From Shewanella aestuarii (GTDB lineage: Bacteria; Pseudomonadota; Gammaproteobacteria; Enterobacterales; Shewanellaceae): a stretch of DNA of 64,000 nucleotides. A program made the position numbers and the translations under genes. Location of the stretch: assembly GCF_014647215.1 (NCBI RefSeq), contig NZ_BMOT01000005.1, positions 62,001-126,000 on the forward strand, read 5' to 3'. Of this stretch, positions 10,556 to 21,700 are shown one piece after another; position 1 is the stretch's first letter; each line of letters begins with the position of its first letter. The notes beneath the pieces were generated by a model. The model was not told the DNA's origin, searched no databases, and saw only the letters and a list, made by a program, of their open reading frames with translations.

Positions 10556-12133
10556 ATGAGTAATATCCACGAGCATAAGATACTGATCCTTGATTTTGGT
10601 TCTCAGTACACCCAACTTATTGCCCGCCGTATTCGCGAAATTGGCGTTTATTGTGAACTTTGGGCATGGGATGTCACCGAAGAGCAAATTCGCGGCTTTG
10701 CCCCAAATGGTATTATTTTAGCCGGTGGCCCAGAAAGCGTAACTGCTGACAATTCTCCACGTGCCCCTGAATATGTGTTTAACGCGGGTGTACCTGTTTT
10801 AGGTATCTGTTATGGCATGCAGACCATGTCAGAGCAACTTGGCGGTAAAGTGATTCAAGGTGTGGGAGAAGGTGAATTTGGTTACGCCCAAATTGAATTA
10901 CAAACTACCTCAGCTTTATTCAAAAGCATTGAAGATGCCATTAGCGCTGACGGCAAGCCATTACTTGATGTATGGATGAGTCACGGAGATAAAGTCTCTG
11001 CCATCCCTGAAGGGTTTGTGGCCGTTGCAAAAACTGAGACTTGTCCTTATGCGGCTATGGCGAATGAAGACAAGCAATTCTATGGCGTGCAATTCCACCC
11101 TGAAGTAACCCATACCCGTCAAGGTAAGCGTATGCTTGAGCATTTTGCGCTTGAAATATGTGGTTGCCCAGCAAACTGGAAACCCTCTTCAATTATTGAA
11201 GATGCGATTGAACGTTTGAAAAAACAAATTGGTGATGACGAAGTTATCCTTGGTTTATCGGGTGGTGTTGACTCATCAGTAGTGGCAATGTTGTTACATC
11301 GCGCGATTGGCAGCAAGTTGACTTGTGTGTTTGTGGATAACGGTTTATTGCGTTTAAACGAAGCCGCTCAAGTGATGGAAATGTTTGGCGATCACTTCGG
11401 ACTGAATATCATCCATGTTGATGCAGAAAATCGCTTCTTAGATGCAATGGCCGGTGTTGCCGATCCTGAAGCTAAGCGTAAAATCATTGGCCGCGTGTTT
11501 GTTGAAATTTTTGATGAAGAATCGAAAAAGTGTGCCAACGCAAAATGGTTAGCACAGGGCACCATTTACCCTGATGTGATTGAATCTGCGGGTAGTGCAA
11601 CAGGTAAAGCGCATGTGATTAAGTCGCACCACAATGTGGGTGGCTTACCAGATGACATGGAACTCGGTCTCGTTGAGCCATTACGTGAATTATTTAAAGA
11701 TGAAGTACGTAAAATCGGCTTAGAACTAGGTCTACCATACAATATGCTTTATCGTCATCCGTTCCCTGGACCTGGTCTTGGGGTACGTGTTCTTGGTGAA
11801 GTTAAGAAAGAATACTGTGATTTATTGCGCCGTGCAGATGCTATCTTCATTGAAGAATTGCATAAAGCCGATTTGTACAACAAAGTTAGCCAGGCATTTA
11901 CCGTGTTTTTACCTGTTCGCTCCGTTGGCGTAATGGGTGATGGCCGTAAATATGATTGGGTTGTATCACTTCGTGCCGTAGAAACAATCGACTTTATGAC
12001 CGCGCATTGGGCACACTTACCTTATGATTTCTTAGGTCGTGTCTCTAATCGTATTATCAATGAAGTAGATGGTATTTCACGTGTGGTTTACGATATTTCG
12101 GGTAAACCACCTGCGACGATTGAATGGGAATAA
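10556..12133 (+). CDS. guaA: GMP synthase (glutamine-hydrolysing)
   Basis: The 525-aa enzyme converts XMP to GMP using glutamine and ATP. The N-terminal class I glutamine amidotransferase has the nucleophile Cys in GICYGMQ and the His/Glu pair in FHPEVTHT. The ATP-pyrophosphatase domain has the PP-loop LSGGVDSSV, and the C-terminal dimerisation domain ends ...[11 protein letters not shown], the usual end for GuaA. It follows guaB as the second gene of guaBA and is closed by a strong terminator. Confidence 0.98.
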   Translation: MSNIHEHKILILDFGSQYTQLIARRIREIGVYCELWAWDVTEEQIRGFAPNGIILAGGPESVTADNSPRAPEYVFNAGVPVLGICYGMQTMSEQLGGKVIQGVGEGEFGYAQIELQTTSALFKSIEDAISADGKPLLDVWMSHGDKVSAIPEGFVAVAKTETCPYAAMANEDKQFYGVQFHPEVTHTRQGKRMLEHFALEICGCPANWKPSSIIEDAIERLKKQIGDDEVILGLSGGVDSSVVAMLLHRAIGSKLTCVFVDNGLLRLNEAAQVMEMFGDHFGLNIIHVDAENRFLDAMAGVADPEAKRKIIGRVFVEIFDEESKKCANAKWLAQGTIYPDVIESAGSATGKAHVIKSHHNVGGLPDDMELGLVEPLRELFKDEVRKIGLELGLPYNMLYRHPFPGPGLGVRVLGEVKKEYCDLLRRADAIFIEELHKADLYNKVSQAFTVFLPVRSVGVMGDGRKYDWVVSLRAVETIDFMTAHWAHLPYDFLGRVSNRIINEVDGISRVVYDISGKPPATIEWE

Positions 12134-12161
12134 TCTCATTGAGTGTCAGCTGATACTTTGA

Positions 12162-12187
12162 AAAAAAGACGCTTCGGCGTCTTTTTT
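12162..12187 (+). terminator. Rho-independent terminator of guaBA
   Basis: Perfect 11-bp stem AAAAAAGACGC / GCGTCTTTTTT around the stable tetraloop TTCG. The A/T tracts make it usable in either direction. Confidence 0.95.
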
Positions 12188-12231
12188 ATTTGTTAGAATA
12201 TAACCATTATTGATTTTGTTAGGTTAGGTAA

Positions 12232-12780
12232 GTGACTCAAAGCGAACATGTGATAGATCCCCTTGATTTACAACAGCAAGCAACCGACCAAAAGTGGATG
12301 ACCCTTGCGATGCAATTAGCACAGCAGGCAGAGCTTAAAGGTGAGGTGCCTGTGGGAGCGGTACTTGTAAAAGATGATGTGATGATCGCAAGTGGCTTTA
12401 ACTTAAGTATCCTAAATCATGATCCAACTGCCCATGCTGAAATGGAATGTATTCGCCAAGCGGGGCAAGTGTTAGAGAATTATCGTATGCTCGACACCAC
12501 TTTATACGTCACTTTAGAACCTTGCGCTATGTGTGCGGGTGCCATAGTTCACGGGCGCATTAAACGTGTGGTGTATGGCGCGGACGATTTAAAAACAGGC
12601 GCCGCAGGCAGTGTGATTAATTTATTGCAACATGCTCAGTTTAACCATCAGTTAGAAGTGACATCAGGAGTGATGGCAGATGAATGCGGCGCACAATTAA
12701 GTGCTTTTTTTAAACGCCGCAGACAGGAAATTAAAGCTTTAAAGCAGGCGAGGGCATTAAATAACCCCAGCGCGGATTAA
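12232..12780 (+). CDS. tadA: tRNA-specific adenosine deaminase
   Basis: The 182-aa protein starts with GTG (AGGTTAGGTAA upstream). It has the zinc deaminase signature HAEMECIRQAG (His ligand and catalytic Glu) and PCAMCAGAI (two Cys ligands), with GEVPVGAVLV before them. TadA converts adenosine 34 to inosine in tRNA-Arg(ACG). The N-terminus is about 20 residues longer than in E. coli, so a later start cannot be excluded, although no closer ATG has a better ribosome site. It lies next to mltF and purL, a neighbourhood also seen in Enterobacteria. Confidence 0.95.
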   Translation: MTQSEHVIDPLDLQQQATDQKWMTLAMQLAQQAELKGEVPVGAVLVKDDVMIASGFNLSILNHDPTAHAEMECIRQAGQVLENYRMLDTTLYVTLEPCAMCAGAIVHGRIKRVVYGADDLKTGAAGSVINLLQHAQFNHQLEVTSGVMADECGAQLSAFFKRRRQEIKALKQARALNNPSAD

Positions 12781-12797
12781 TCTGTCAATAGTAAACC

Positions 12798-12826
12798 GCC
12801 GTTTGCATTGCTAACTGTGTTGAATT
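12798..12826 (+). repeat. Copy A of a degenerate intergenic repeat
   Basis: This 29-bp stretch, starting GCCGTTTGCATTGCTAACTG, matches 18972-19000 at 24 of 29 positions in the same orientation. Both copies lie just downstream of housekeeping genes (tadA, purL), as expected for a dispersed non-coding repeat. Confidence 0.5.
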
Positions 12827-12863
12827 TACTTCTCGTCCATGTGCGGCGAAATAACAGAATAAA

Positions 12864-12885
12864 AACGGATGCCTAAGCATCCGTT
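12864..12885. terminator. Hairpin downstream of tadA
   Basis: Perfect 9-bp stem AACGGATGC (12864-12872) / GCATCCGTT (12877-12885), loop CTAA, with only a weak T run (GTTTG). It could end the tadA transcript, and on the minus strand it overlaps the stop codon of the 39-aa ORF described next. Confidence 0.55.
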
Positions 12886-12992
12886 GTTTGGAAAGAAAAG
12901 AAAGAGTGCTGCCTGTTCTTAATGCGTCTTTTTTGCAGCTTTAACATCACGCGTCTGCGAGAACTGATATTGCTGATCAAACGTCTTCTCAT
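12873..12992 (-). CDS. Candidate 39-aa basic small protein downstream of mltF
   Basis: The minus strand reads MRRRLISNISSRRRVMLKLQ and then KRRIKNRQHSFFSFQTTDA, ending in TAG. The start has GGAG at 5-nt spacing, stronger than many annotated genes nearby. It begins 26 bp after the mltF stop on the same strand, so it could be the second gene of an mltF transcript. The protein is very basic, with about 13 Arg/Lys in the first 27 residues. Its stop codon lies in the loop of hairpin 12864-12885. I recognise no family; a chance ORF is possible. Confidence 0.4.
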   Translation of the reverse strand: MRRRLISNISSRRRVMLKLQKRRIKNRQHSFFSFQTTDA

Positions 12993-13018
12993 AATTACTC
13001 CATAATCTTAACTCACGA

Positions 13019-14464
13019 TTAGCCTTTAGGCGTGAGTGTGCTTTGCGTTAAGTTGCTATTAACTTCTGCCACGGCTTCTGTTTCATCTTCTGGGGTCAGT
13101 TGTTCCATTTGCTTAGATTGATTATCAACCCACACAAGAGTGTCATAGTAACGGCGGATACTATCAACATAATGCACAGCTTCACTACCGCGAGCATAAC
13201 CATAACGTGTCTGTTTATAATATTTAGATTGCTGAAGTAATGGCAATACTTTTTTTACATCTCGCCAAGAACTGGGATCCATACCCATTGATTCAGTTAA
13301 TCGTCGCGCATCTTCAACGTGACCCATTCCAATATTATAGGACGCTAGCGCAAACCAGATACGTTGACTATCAGGGATCGATTCCGGTAAACGATCTATC
13401 ATGTCTTTAAGGTAAATCGCACCACCACGAATACTTTGTTCAGCATCAAGGCGATCATTCACACCAACATATTCAGCCGTTGGGCGTGTCAGCATCATCA
13501 TGCCTCTGACGCCAGTAGGTGAGCGAGCTGATGGGTTCCAATGTGACTCCTGGTAGCTGGTGGCGGCAAGTTTGCGCCAATCGAAATCACCAGCGTACTG
13601 CTCGAACATCGTCCGATATTCAGGTAACACGTTATCAATTGCGCGAATAAAGGCACGGGTGTCGACATAATCAAAACGTTTTACATGGCCAAAATATTTT
13701 TCATTTAAATGCTCTAAGGTGCCAGCACGTTTTTCTTTATGCCAAAACGCCAGCAGTTTGCTCATTAAACGATCGCTTTCATCTGCGGGTAAAAGCCAAA
13801 CGACTTCTAGTTTCTCTTCTAAAATCATCCCCGCGCGTAATTCAGGTAAAAAACGCTGGTTTATCAATAGGCTGTTAGAGTCTGAAATGGTGTAATTGAT
13901 GTCACCATTAGCCACTAATGCAAACAAATCATCATAATCTTGATCGTTAACCTGATTCCAAGCGAGATCTGGATGGTTTTTTTGTAATTGAGTCAAGGTA
14001 TGAACCGATGACGAATGTGAAGCTACTGTAATTTCACCTGGTAAAGTCGCGATATCTTTTGGCTCAGGCGTACCTTCTTTGTAAACCAACACCTGGTTTA
14101 CTTTGTACATGGTAGGACCCAGTTTAAATTGTTGAGAACGGTTGGGGGTTTTGGCGATGCCTGCGGCAATGATATCAATTTTACCGTCTTTAAGGGCTTG
14201 AAACAGTTGTTTGCGGTTAGTGAAAGGAACCATTTGTAATGGTAACCCTAGGTAATCAGCAAATTTATTGGCCATTTCAAAGTCAAAGCCGGACTCTCCT
14301 AACTCTTCAGAGTTAAGATAAATTTGCGGTCCATAAAGCGTGCCGACGCGAAGTTCGGTACGTTCAGACACTGGAGATATAATGTCTTCTGATTGTGGTA
14401 TTTCAACTGGCTGACAAGCGATCAGTGTAACCGCAAACAAAATGACAAATAATTTTTTTATCAT
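13019..14464 (-). CDS. mltF: Membrane-bound lytic murein transglycosylase F
   Basis: The 481-aa protein begins with a lipoprotein-like signal ([13 protein letters not shown], lipobox Cys17). Residues 35-270 form a type-3 periplasmic solute-binding domain ([39 protein letters not shown]). A C-terminal SLT domain (about 295-440) has the catalytic Glu in [22 protein letters not shown]. MltF cleaves the glycan strands of peptidoglycan at the outer membrane, with the first domain as a regulatory module. The final 40 residues are acidic and probably flexible. The purL neighbour is divergent, as in E. coli. Confidence 0.95.
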   Translation of the reverse strand: MIKKLFVILFAVTLIACQPVEIPQSEDIISPVSERTELRVGTLYGPQIYLNSEELGESGFDFEMANKFADYLGLPLQMVPFTNRKQLFQALKDGKIDIIAAGIAKTPNRSQQFKLGPTMYKVNQVLVYKEGTPEPKDIATLPGEITVASHSSSVHTLTQLQKNHPDLAWNQVNDQDYDDLFALVANGDINYTISDSNSLLINQRFLPELRAGMILEEKLEVVWLLPADESDRLMSKLLAFWHKEKRAGTLEHLNEKYFGHVKRFDYVDTRAFIRAIDNVLPEYRTMFEQYAGDFDWRKLAATSYQESHWNPSARSPTGVRGMMMLTRPTAEYVGVNDRLDAEQSIRGGAIYLKDMIDRLPESIPDSQRIWFALASYNIGMGHVEDARRLTESMGMDPSSWRDVKKVLPLLQQSKYYKQTRYGYARGSEAVHYVDSIRRYYDTLVWVDNQSKQMEQLTPEDETEAVAEVNSNLTQSTLTPKG

Positions 14465-14890
14465 AATTATTAATCAATTACTTTCTAGAATAACGTTAAG
14501 AATCGAAATGAATTGCTGTTATAAAGCTAAGTAAGAAAGAACAAATAGCTGAGCTGTAGGGCTTGTTATCGGACCTATTTTAACAGGTGTTATTGAAATC
14601 GCATAGCTGTGGTTAAAAAGTAGGCTGCTTGGTGGTTTTACATTGAACAATAATTTTTATTTATACTGATGTTTGGCAGCATAACAACAATGATATTTTT
14701 TCGTCTGTGCGTTTTTAAATCGTAAATTGATGCTTTTGTCTGGTGAGAAAATATTGCAAATCAACCATGATATTTTGCCTAAAAGGAAACACTGTTTTCA
14801 AACTGTATGGCAGGTGATTTGTACGGTGCAATTCCCTATAATAGCGCCAATTCTGACCCTCCTATATAATTTATAAGGTGAATAGACGTA
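14465..14890. other. mltF-purL divergent intergenic region
   Basis: This 426-bp gap must hold promoters for both genes. I found no clear PurR operator, riboswitch fold or small ORF. AT-rich stretches around 14640-14700 could contain promoters but none is convincing. The purL start is preceded by ATAAGGTG, a usable ribosome site. Confidence 0.5.
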
Positions 14891-17800
14891 ATGGAAATCA
14901 TTCGCGGAGCCCCTGCACTTTCTGCATTTAGAGTTCAAAAACTCATGGAGGCCTGCGACAGCGCAGATCTTCCTGTGAAAAGTATCTACGCTGAATATAT
15001 ACATTTAGCAGATTTAACTGAACAACTAGATGATAATGAGCGTGTTCAGCTTGAACGGATCTTGACCTATGGCCCAGCCATTGAGTCACACGCCCCGCAA
15101 GGTCAATTAGTTTTTATCACCCCTCGTCCTGGTACTATTTCACCTTGGTCTTCTAAAGCCACTGACATCGCACGTAATTGTGGCTTAGGTAAAGTAAAGC
15201 GTTTAGAACGCGGTATTGCTTATTACGTGGGATCTGCTGAGCTATCAAATGAGCAACAACAGCAATTATTAGCGTTATTACATGACCGCATGATGGAAGT
15301 GGTGTTAACTGATTTCGCTGGTGCTGAAGTGTTATTTAAACGCACTGAACCTGCCAAATTTAACAGTGTCAACATTCTTGCCGAAGGTCGCCGTGCTCTT
15401 GAAGTGGCTAACGTTAAGTTAGGGCTTGCTCTAGCTGAAGACGAAATTGATTATTTAGTTGAGAACTTTGTTCGTTTAAAGCGTAATCCAAATGACATCG
15501 AACTGATGATGTTTGCTCAGGCTAACTCTGAACATTGTCGCCATAAAATTTTTAATGCTGATTGGACAATTGATGGTGAAGTTCAGCCAAAATCATTGTT
15601 CAAAATGATTAAAAACACCTTTGAAGTGACCCCAGATAACGTGTTATCAGCCTATAAAGATAACGCAGCGGTTATGACGGGCCCTGTTGCTGGTCGTTTC
15701 TTCCCAGATCCCGATGGCGTTTACAATTATCACACTGAGCCAATGCACGTGTTGATGAAAGTGGAAACCCACAATCACCCAACAGCGATTAGCCCATATC
15801 CTGGCGCAGCTACCGGTTCTGGTGGTGAAATTCGTGATGAAGGTGCAACGGGACGTGGCTCAAAACCTAAAGCGGGTTTAACGGGCTTTACTGTGTCTAA
15901 CTTAAAGATCCCTGGCTTTGTTCAGCCGTGGGAAGGTGACTACGGCAAGCCAGATCGTATCGTGACTCCGCTAGAAATTATGTTAGAAGGCCCATTGGGC
16001 GGCGCTGCATTTAACAACGAATTCGGTCGTCCTGCTTTAACCGGATATTTCCGTACTTATGAGCAACAAGTGTCGAGTCACAACGGCGTTGAAGTACGTG
16101 GTTACCACAAGCCAATTATGATTGCCGGTGGTTTAGGTAACATTCGTGATGAGCATGTGCAGAAAGGTGAAATTACCGTTGGCGCCAAACTTATTGTGCT
16201 TGGTGGTCCGGCAATGAACATAGGTTTAGGTGGTGGTGCTGCATCATCTATGGCATCGGGTCAGTCTAGTGAAGATCTCGATTTTGCTTCAGTACAACGT
16301 GAAAACCCAGAAATGGAACGTCGTTGTCAGGAAGTGATCGACCGTTGTTGGCAGTTAGGTGCCGCCAACCCAATCCAATTTATTCACGACGTTGGCGCGG
16401 GTGGGTTATCGAATGCGTTCCCTGAGTTAGTTAACGATGGCGACCGTGGCGGGGTGTTCAATTTACGTAACGTGCCTTCAGATGAGCCAGGCATGAGTCC
16501 GCTTGAGATCTGGTGTAACGAGTCACAAGAACGTTATGTGTTATCAGTGGCGCCAGAAAACTTACAACAATTTGCAGATATTTGTGCCCGCGAACGTGCT
16601 CCTTTTGCCGTTGTGGGTGAAGCAACTGAAGAAATGCACTTAACGCTTGCCGACAGCCACTTTAACAACAAGCCTATCGATTTACCGCTTGAAGTGTTAT
16701 TGGGTAAAGCGCCTAAAATGAGCCGTGATGTAGTTTCGGCCAAAGCGGTATCACCAGCGTTAGATCAATCTAAAATTGATTTAGCTGAGGCAGTTAAGCG
16801 TATTCTTACGCTACCTACGGTTGCTGATAAAACGTTCTTAATCACCATTGGTGACCGTTCAGTAACAGGCTTAGTGAATCGCGATCAATTAGTCGGCCCT
16901 TGGCAGGTTCCTGTTGCTGACTGTGCGGTTACTGCATCAAGTTATGACAGCTATTGTGGTGAAGCCATGTCAATGGGTGAGCGTACGCCGCTAGCCTTAC
17001 TTGATTTTGATGCTTCTGCCCGTATGGCGGTGGCTGAATCTATTATGAACATTGCTGGTACTGATATTGGCTCATTCAAGCGTATTAAGCTATCTGCAAA
17101 CTGGATGTCGCCAGCAGGCCATCCTGGTGAGGATGCTGGTCTTTATCAAGCGGTTAAAGCGATTGGCGAAGATTTATGTCCAGAGCTAGGGATTACCATT
17201 CCTGTTGGCAAAGATTCAATGTCAATGAAAACGGCATGGGAAGAGAACGGCAGCCAAAAAACCGTCACTTCACCTATGTCATTGGTGATCACCGCTTTTG
17301 GTGTGGTGCAAGATATTCGTAAAACTGTGACGCCTGAACTTCGCACTGATAAAGGTGATACTGCCTTATTAATGTTGGATTTAAGCAATGGTCTAAATCG
17401 TTTAGGTGGTTCTTGTTTAGCGCAGGTTTATAGTGAATTAGGTGATATTGCCCCTACTTTAGATAAAACGGCTAACCTTGCAGGCTTCTTTGAAGTGATG
17501 CAAACATTAGTTGCAGACCAATCTGTTATTGCTTATCACGACCGCAGTGACGGTGGTTTATTCACCACTTTAGTTGAAATGGCATTTGCTGGTAACAGTG
17601 GATTAAACATCGATTTAGCCTCACTAAACGGTACTGATTTAGAGCGTTTATTTAACGAAGAATTAGGCGCTGTGATTCAGGTTAGTCAAGCCGATGCGGC
17701 AAACATTGCCGCACAGTTTGAAGCGAAAGGCGTGACATGTCATCACATCGGTGGTTTACACTCTGCTGATAACATCAAGATTACTGATGGTGAGCGGATT

Positions 17801-18772
17801 ATCTATCAAAATAGCCGCACAGCACTGCGTACTTTATGGTCAGAAACGACTTACCGCATGCAGTCTCTGCGTGATAATCCATCATGTGCACAAGAAGAGT
17901 ATGAGCTTAAGCAACAAGCTGATGCGCCGGGCTTAACCGTTAAATTAGGATTTGACCCAAGTGAAGATGTTGCCGCCCCTTATATATTGAAGGGCGCTGC
18001 ACCTAAAATGGCTATTTTACGTGAGCAAGGTGTTAACTCTCATATTGAAATGGCTGCAGCATTTGACCGGGCGGGTTTTGAAAGTCGTGACGTGCATATG
18101 TCTGACATTCTTTCGGGTCGTATTAGCTTAGAAGAGTTCCAGGGCTTAGTCGCTTGTGGTGGATTCTCTTACGGTGACGTATTAGGTGCTGGTGAAGGTT
18201 GGGCTAAGTCCATTCTATTTAATGCCCGTGCCCGTGATGAGTTCAGTCGTTTCTTTGAACGTGATTCAAGCATTGCATTAGGTGTGTGTAACGGTTGCCA
18301 AATGTTGTCGAACCTGAAAGAAATTATTCCAGGCAGCGAGCATTGGCCTCACTTTGTGCGTAACCGCTCTGAGCGTTTTGAAGCACGCTTCAGTCTAGTT
18401 GAAGTACAGCAAACACCATCAGTATTTTTTGAAGGAATGGTTGGCTCGCGTATGCCTATTGCCGTTTCGCATGGTGAAGGTTTAGCTGAGTTTGCCACTG
18501 CAGATGCATTAGCAAAAGCAGAAGCTTCTGGCACAATTGCACTGCGCTACGTGGATGGTCATGGTCAAATTGCAACTCAATATCCATTAAACCCTAATGG
18601 TTCACCAAATGGATTAACGGGCATTTGTACTACAGATGGTCGTGTGACAATCATGATGCCGCATCCTGAGCGAGTATTTAGAACTGTTGCCAACTCATGG
18701 CATCCTGAAGAGTGGGGCGAAGATAGCCCATGGATGCGTATGTTCCGCAATGCGCGCGTTAAAATTGGTTAG
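14891..18772 (+). CDS. purL: Phosphoribosylformylglycinamidine synthase (large, fused form)
   Basis: The 1293-aa enzyme catalyses the fourth step of purine synthesis, FGAR plus glutamine to FGAM. The order is an N-terminal PurS-like domain, a linker ([18 protein letters not shown]), and two AIRS-type ATP-binding repeats ([20 protein letters not shown] and [11 protein letters not shown]). The C-terminal glutamine amidotransferase has its nucleophile in GVCNGCQML and His/Glu in PHPERVFR. Length and domain order are those of gammaproteobacterial PurL. It is monocistronic with its own terminator. Confidence 0.98.
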   Translation: MEIIRGAPALSAFRVQKLMEACDSADLPVKSIYAEYIHLADLTEQLDDNERVQLERILTYGPAIESHAPQGQLVFITPRPGTISPWSSKATDIARNCGLGKVKRLERGIAYYVGSAELSNEQQQQLLALLHDRMMEVVLTDFAGAEVLFKRTEPAKFNSVNILAEGRRALEVANVKLGLALAEDEIDYLVENFVRLKRNPNDIELMMFAQANSEHCRHKIFNADWTIDGEVQPKSLFKMIKNTFEVTPDNVLSAYKDNAAVMTGPVAGRFFPDPDGVYNYHTEPMHVLMKVETHNHPTAISPYPGAATGSGGEIRDEGATGRGSKPKAGLTGFTVSNLKIPGFVQPWEGDYGKPDRIVTPLEIMLEGPLGGAAFNNEFGRPALTGYFRTYEQQVSSHNGVEVRGYHKPIMIAGGLGNIRDEHVQKGEITVGAKLIVLGGPAMNIGLGGGAASSMASGQSSEDLDFASVQRENPEMERRCQEVIDRCWQLGAANPIQFIHDVGAGGLSNAFPELVNDGDRGGVFNLRNVPSDEPGMSPLEIWCNESQERYVLSVAPENLQQFADICARERAPFAVVGEATEEMHLTLADSHFNNKPIDLPLEVLLGKAPKMSRDVVSAKAVSPALDQSKIDLAEAVKRILTLPTVADKTFLITIGDRSVTGLVNRDQLVGPWQVPVADCAVTASSYDSYCGEAMSMGERTPLALLDFDASARMAVAESIMNIAGTDIGSFKRIKLSANWMSPAGHPGEDAGLYQAVKAIGEDLCPELGITIPVGKDSMSMKTAWEENGSQKTVTSPMSLVITAFGVVQDIRKTVTPELRTDKGDTALLMLDLSNGLNRLGGSCLAQVYSELGDIAPTLDKTANLAGFFEVMQTLVADQSVIAYHDRSDGGLFTTLVEMAFAGNSGLNIDLASLNGTDLERLFNEELGAVIQVSQADAANIAAQFEAKGVTCHHIGGLHSADNIKITDGERIIYQNSRTALRTLWSETTYRMQSLRDNPSCAQEEYELKQQADAPGLTVKLGFDPSEDVAAPYILKGAAPKMAILREQGVNSHIEMAAAFDRAGFESRDVHMSDILSGRISLEEFQGLVACGGFSYGDVLGAGEGWAKSILFNARARDEFSRFFERDSSIALGVCNGCQMLSNLKEIIPGSEHWPHFVRNRSERFEARFSLVEVQQTPSVFFEGMVGSRMPIAVSHGEGLAEFATADALAKAEASGTIALRYVDGHGQIATQYPLNPNGSPNGLTGICTTDGRVTIMMPHPERVFRTVANSWHPEEWGEDSPWMRMFRNARVKIG

Positions 18773-18793
18773 TAAACAATTTTAACCCGATAT

Positions 18794-18823
18794 AAAAGGC
18801 GACTGTAAAGTCGCCTTTTTTGT
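18794..18823 (+). terminator. Rho-independent terminator of purL
   Basis: 11-bp stem AAAAGGCGACT / AGTCGCCTTTT with loop GTAA and a T run after it, 21 bp past the purL stop. Confidence 0.93.
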
Positions 18824-18971
18824 TAACAAATATCCTGTATTGGAAGGTGTCTGCTCTGAAATGTGTTTGAACAGATTGGCTGGAATATGCCTGAACCACT
18901 TTAACCCGTTAAAAATCATTCAGTGCGAATATATTTAACTTAAGTTCGGGATAATAAATGCGTAACAAACA

Positions 18972-19000
18972 GCCCTTTGCACCGCTAACTGGGGTGAATT
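18972..19000 (+). repeat. Copy B of the degenerate intergenic repeat
   Basis: Begins GCCCTTTGCACCGCTAACTG and matches 12798-12826 at 24 of 29 positions. It lies in the purL-cydA gap, outside any credible gene. Confidence 0.5.
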
Positions 19001-19170
19001 GCAATAGACCTGCCATTACGCTTAAATGCACCTTGTTATCAGTACCAAGCTCAAGTTTGACTGTAAGCTATAGAGTATTTTAAATCTCATCTATTCATCT
19101 CTTAACTCGAGTTGAGGTTACTTAGCTGTTTCGTCAAAGCATTATCAGACAATACAACAGGCACAGACGT

Positions 19171-19204
19171 AAAAAAGCCCATTCATAATAGAATGGGCTT
19201 TTTT
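19171..19204. terminator. Strong hairpin terminator, probably for the 26-aa minus-strand ORF
   Basis: Perfect 14-bp stem AAAAAAGCCCATTC (19171-19184) / GAATGGGCTTTTTT (19191-19204) with loop ATAATA. A/T tracts on both sides give a T run in either direction. It lies 73 bp beyond the stop of the minus-strand ORF at 19278-19358, so a short transcript is likely here. Confidence 0.85.
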
Positions 19205-19277
19205 GTGTCAATTATCGTATTGGTTAATCACAACATTGACTGTTTTGCGCTAACAAAACGTAAACTGGGGCAGTGAT

Positions 19278-19358
19278 TTACTTCACTTCTTTAGCTGTGT
19301 ACATCTCAACAAAAGCACGTTTGTACAAGTTGACAACGTTTTCAAATATTTTAGTCAT
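19278..19358 (-). CDS. Candidate 26-aa small protein with own terminator
   Basis: The minus strand encodes MTKIFENVVNLYKRAFVEMY followed by TAKEVK and TAA. A GAGAG Shine-Dalgarno-like sequence lies about 8 nt upstream of the ATG. A strong terminator hairpin lies 73 bp downstream, so the ORF sits in a compact transcription unit of about 200 nt. The peptide could form one amphipathic helix. I recognise no family. Alternatively the transcript is a small RNA that merely contains this ORF. Confidence 0.45.
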   Translation of the reverse strand: MTKIFENVVNLYKRAFVEMYTAKEVK

Positions 19359-19399
19359 AGCAACATCTCTCAATAGTTTGGTTCATCAAAGAACGTTAA

Positions 19400-20128
19400 A
19401 TACCTTAGGGTTAAGTCAACGGCTCCCTGGCATAAATGCTACTCGTTTTCTTAATGTGTGTATGATACCGAGCTTAATGAAGACTTTCAAACTAGTAAAA
19501 ATGATATTTGCGATTAGTTTTTCTAATCTTTAATATTTTCATTTTGCTGGGTATTTTGTTTATCTTGTTGTTTTATATTCTTTTTTGTTATTGGTTGTAG
19601 TTAGTATATCTATGGTTTTATTTGTTAATGCTTTGGTGTTGTCGCTTTGGTTGTTGTTACTGGTTAATTGTCTACATTAGTAATGAATGTTATAAATTTA
19701 TGATAATTTCCCTAACAATGAATTGTGTGATTGTCAATATCTCAAGTTTGGTATTATGCGCGCATACTCAAAACCCACTAAAAGCTGCAACTTAGATTGA
19801 TTTAGGTCAATTTTCAATGGTATAAAATCAGCGTATTCTGAATTTATTCTAAATATAAGTAGCTGATAGTAATGCTTAAATTCATATTTGAATAAGTTTG
19901 CACAAAGCAAGCTCACGCTTTTGCTTTAAATGAGATGTTGAGCGGGTTATTTGTTCAGGTTTCATGTTGTAATCACACGAGTAATTTATTGCAGTAACCT
20001 TGTGCTTTAACACTTTATTAACGATTGGTGTTAACCCCGTTGGTTAGATGTAAATAAGTAAACACCTATATTGGCAACAGGTATGTTGTTTAATTTGCAT
20101 TTGGTTGTACTGAAGTAAGGAGTCGCCA
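19400..20128 (+). promoter_or_regulatory. Long upstream region of cydABX
   Basis: No credible gene lies in these roughly 730 bp. About 19500-19680 is strikingly T/G-rich and C-poor on the plus strand. The segment contains an FNR-type site (19797-19810). The cydA start has a clean AAGGAG 7 nt upstream. A long upstream region of this kind is common for oxygen-regulated oxidase operons. Confidence 0.5.
19797..19810. promoter_or_regulatory. FNR/CRP-family (EtrA-type) binding site
   Basis: TTGATTTAGGTCAA matches the FNR consensus TTGAT-N4-ATCAA at 9 of 10 positions. It lies 319 bp upstream of cydA. Regulation of cytochrome bd by FNR-family proteins and ArcA is well known in relatives; use of this site is inferred. 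Confidence 0.55.
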
Positions 20129-21685
20129 ATGATTATCGAAGAGGTAGTTGAGCTATCGCGTTTACAATTCGCGCTGACAGCCATGTATCACTTTTTATTT
20201 GTTCCCCTCACATTAGGTCTAGCTTTTATTCTGGCGATCATGGAGTCACTTTATGTGATGACAGATAAGCAGATATATAAAGATATGACTAAGTTTTGGG
20301 GTAAATTATTCGGAATTAACTTTGCCTTAGGTGTCACCACCGGTTTGGCAATGGAATTCCAGTTTGGTACCAACTGGTCATATTTTTCACACTATGTAGG
20401 TGATATTTTTGGGGCGCCATTGGCGATTGAAGGCCTGATGGCGTTCTTCCTAGAATCAACCTTAGTGGGTATGTTCTTTTTTGGTTGGGACCGATTCAGT
20501 AAACGTCAGCATTTAGCGGTAACCTGGTTGGTTGCGCTGGGTTCAAATATGTCTGCGTTGTGGATTTTGGTTGCTAATGGTTGGATGCAAAACCCAGTGG
20601 GTTCTGTATTTAACTATGAAACCATGCGCATGGAAATGACCAGTTTTGCTGAAGTTATTTTCAACCCAGTTGCGCAGGTTAAATTTGTTCATACCGTAGC
20701 ATCGGGCTATGTGGCTGGTGCCATGTTCGTTCTGGCAATCAGTTCATATTACATTCTAAAAGGTCGTGACTTACCTTTTGCTCGTCGCTCGTTTGCGATT
20801 GCAGCAAGCTTTGGTATGGCGTCCATTCTGTCTGTTATCGTACTGGGTGATGAATCTGGCTATAAAGTCGGTGAAGTACAGCGAGTAAAACTAGCCGCCA
20901 TTGAGGCTGAGTGGCACACAGAGCCAGCTCCAGCAGCCTTTACTGCGGTAGGTTTCCCTAATCAAGAAACCATGCACACTGATTATGCGATTAAAATTCC
21001 ATTTGCTATGGGTATCATAGCAACGCGTTCTTTAGATGAACAAGTTACCGGAATTATTGATTTAATCGACGAGCATGAAGTGCGTATTCGTAACGGTATG
21101 ATTGCTTATTCATTCTTAACACAACTGCGTGCTGGCGATACCAGTCAGGAGCTGCGTGATAATTTTGAAGCCACTAAGCACGATTTAGGCTATGGCTTAT
21201 TACTGAAGCGTTATACCGAAAATGTGGTTGATGCAACTGAAGCGCAAATCAAAGCCGCTGCGAAAGATTCTATTCCTAATGTCGCACCTATGTTCTGGTC
21301 ATTCCGTATTATGGTTGGCGCAGGTATATTGATGCTGTTTATCTTTGCTGCTGCATTTTGGCAAAGTACGCGCCATCAAATTGCTGAGAAAAAATGGGTG
21401 CTTAAAGCGGCATTGTACGGCTTACCATTACCTTGGATTGCCATTGAGTGTGGTTGGTTTGTGGCTGAATATGGTCGTCAACCTTGGACGATTTCAGAAG
21501 TGTTGCCTACCTTCATGTCGGCATCTAGCTTAACGACATCTGACTTATGGTTCAGTATTATTTCAATTACTTTGTTCTACTCAGTATTACTGGTAATCGA
21601 GATGTTCTTAATGTTTAAGTATGCTCGTCTTGGCCCTAGCAGCATGAAGACTGGCCGTTATCATTTTGAAAACCAAGATGCTTAA
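20129..21685 (+). CDS. cydA: Cytochrome bd ubiquinol oxidase subunit I
   Basis: The 518-aa polytopic membrane protein holds hemes b558, b595 and d. It begins with the conserved [23 protein letters not shown], whose His is a heme ligand, followed by FGVTTG-like [19 protein letters not shown]. The Q-loop region around 250-330 has the long form typical of proteobacterial CydA. The C-terminus retains the block [17 protein letters not shown]. The enzyme reduces O2 to water with quinol and has high oxygen affinity. It is the first gene of cydABX; cydB begins 15 bp after its stop. Confidence 0.98.
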   Translation: MIIEEVVELSRLQFALTAMYHFLFVPLTLGLAFILAIMESLYVMTDKQIYKDMTKFWGKLFGINFALGVTTGLAMEFQFGTNWSYFSHYVGDIFGAPLAIEGLMAFFLESTLVGMFFFGWDRFSKRQHLAVTWLVALGSNMSALWILVANGWMQNPVGSVFNYETMRMEMTSFAEVIFNPVAQVKFVHTVASGYVAGAMFVLAISSYYILKGRDLPFARRSFAIAASFGMASILSVIVLGDESGYKVGEVQRVKLAAIEAEWHTEPAPAAFTAVGFPNQETMHTDYAIKIPFAMGIIATRSLDEQVTGIIDLIDEHEVRIRNGMIAYSFLTQLRAGDTSQELRDNFEATKHDLGYGLLLKRYTENVVDATEAQIKAAAKDSIPNVAPMFWSFRIMVGAGILMLFIFAAAFWQSTRHQIAEKKWVLKAALYGLPLPWIAIECGWFVAEYGRQPWTISEVLPTFMSASSLTTSDLWFSIISITLFYSVLLVIEMFLMFKYARLGPSSMKTGRYHFENQDA

Positions 21686-21700
21686 TCAGAGGACCTAATT

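Noticed and set aside
12873..12992. The 39-aa basic ORF as ArfA (ribosome rescue)
   Set aside because: The hairpin over its 3' end recalls ArfA mRNA, but the peptide sequence does not resemble ArfA and a proper stop codon is present.
14465..14890. Purine riboswitch or PurR operator before purL
   Set aside because: No purine-riboswitch three-way-junction pattern and no ACGCAAACGTTT-like palindrome could be found by eye.
19273..19533. 86-aa plus-strand ORF
   Set aside because: It is antisense to the better supported 26-aa ORF, has no ribosome site, and has an unnatural composition.
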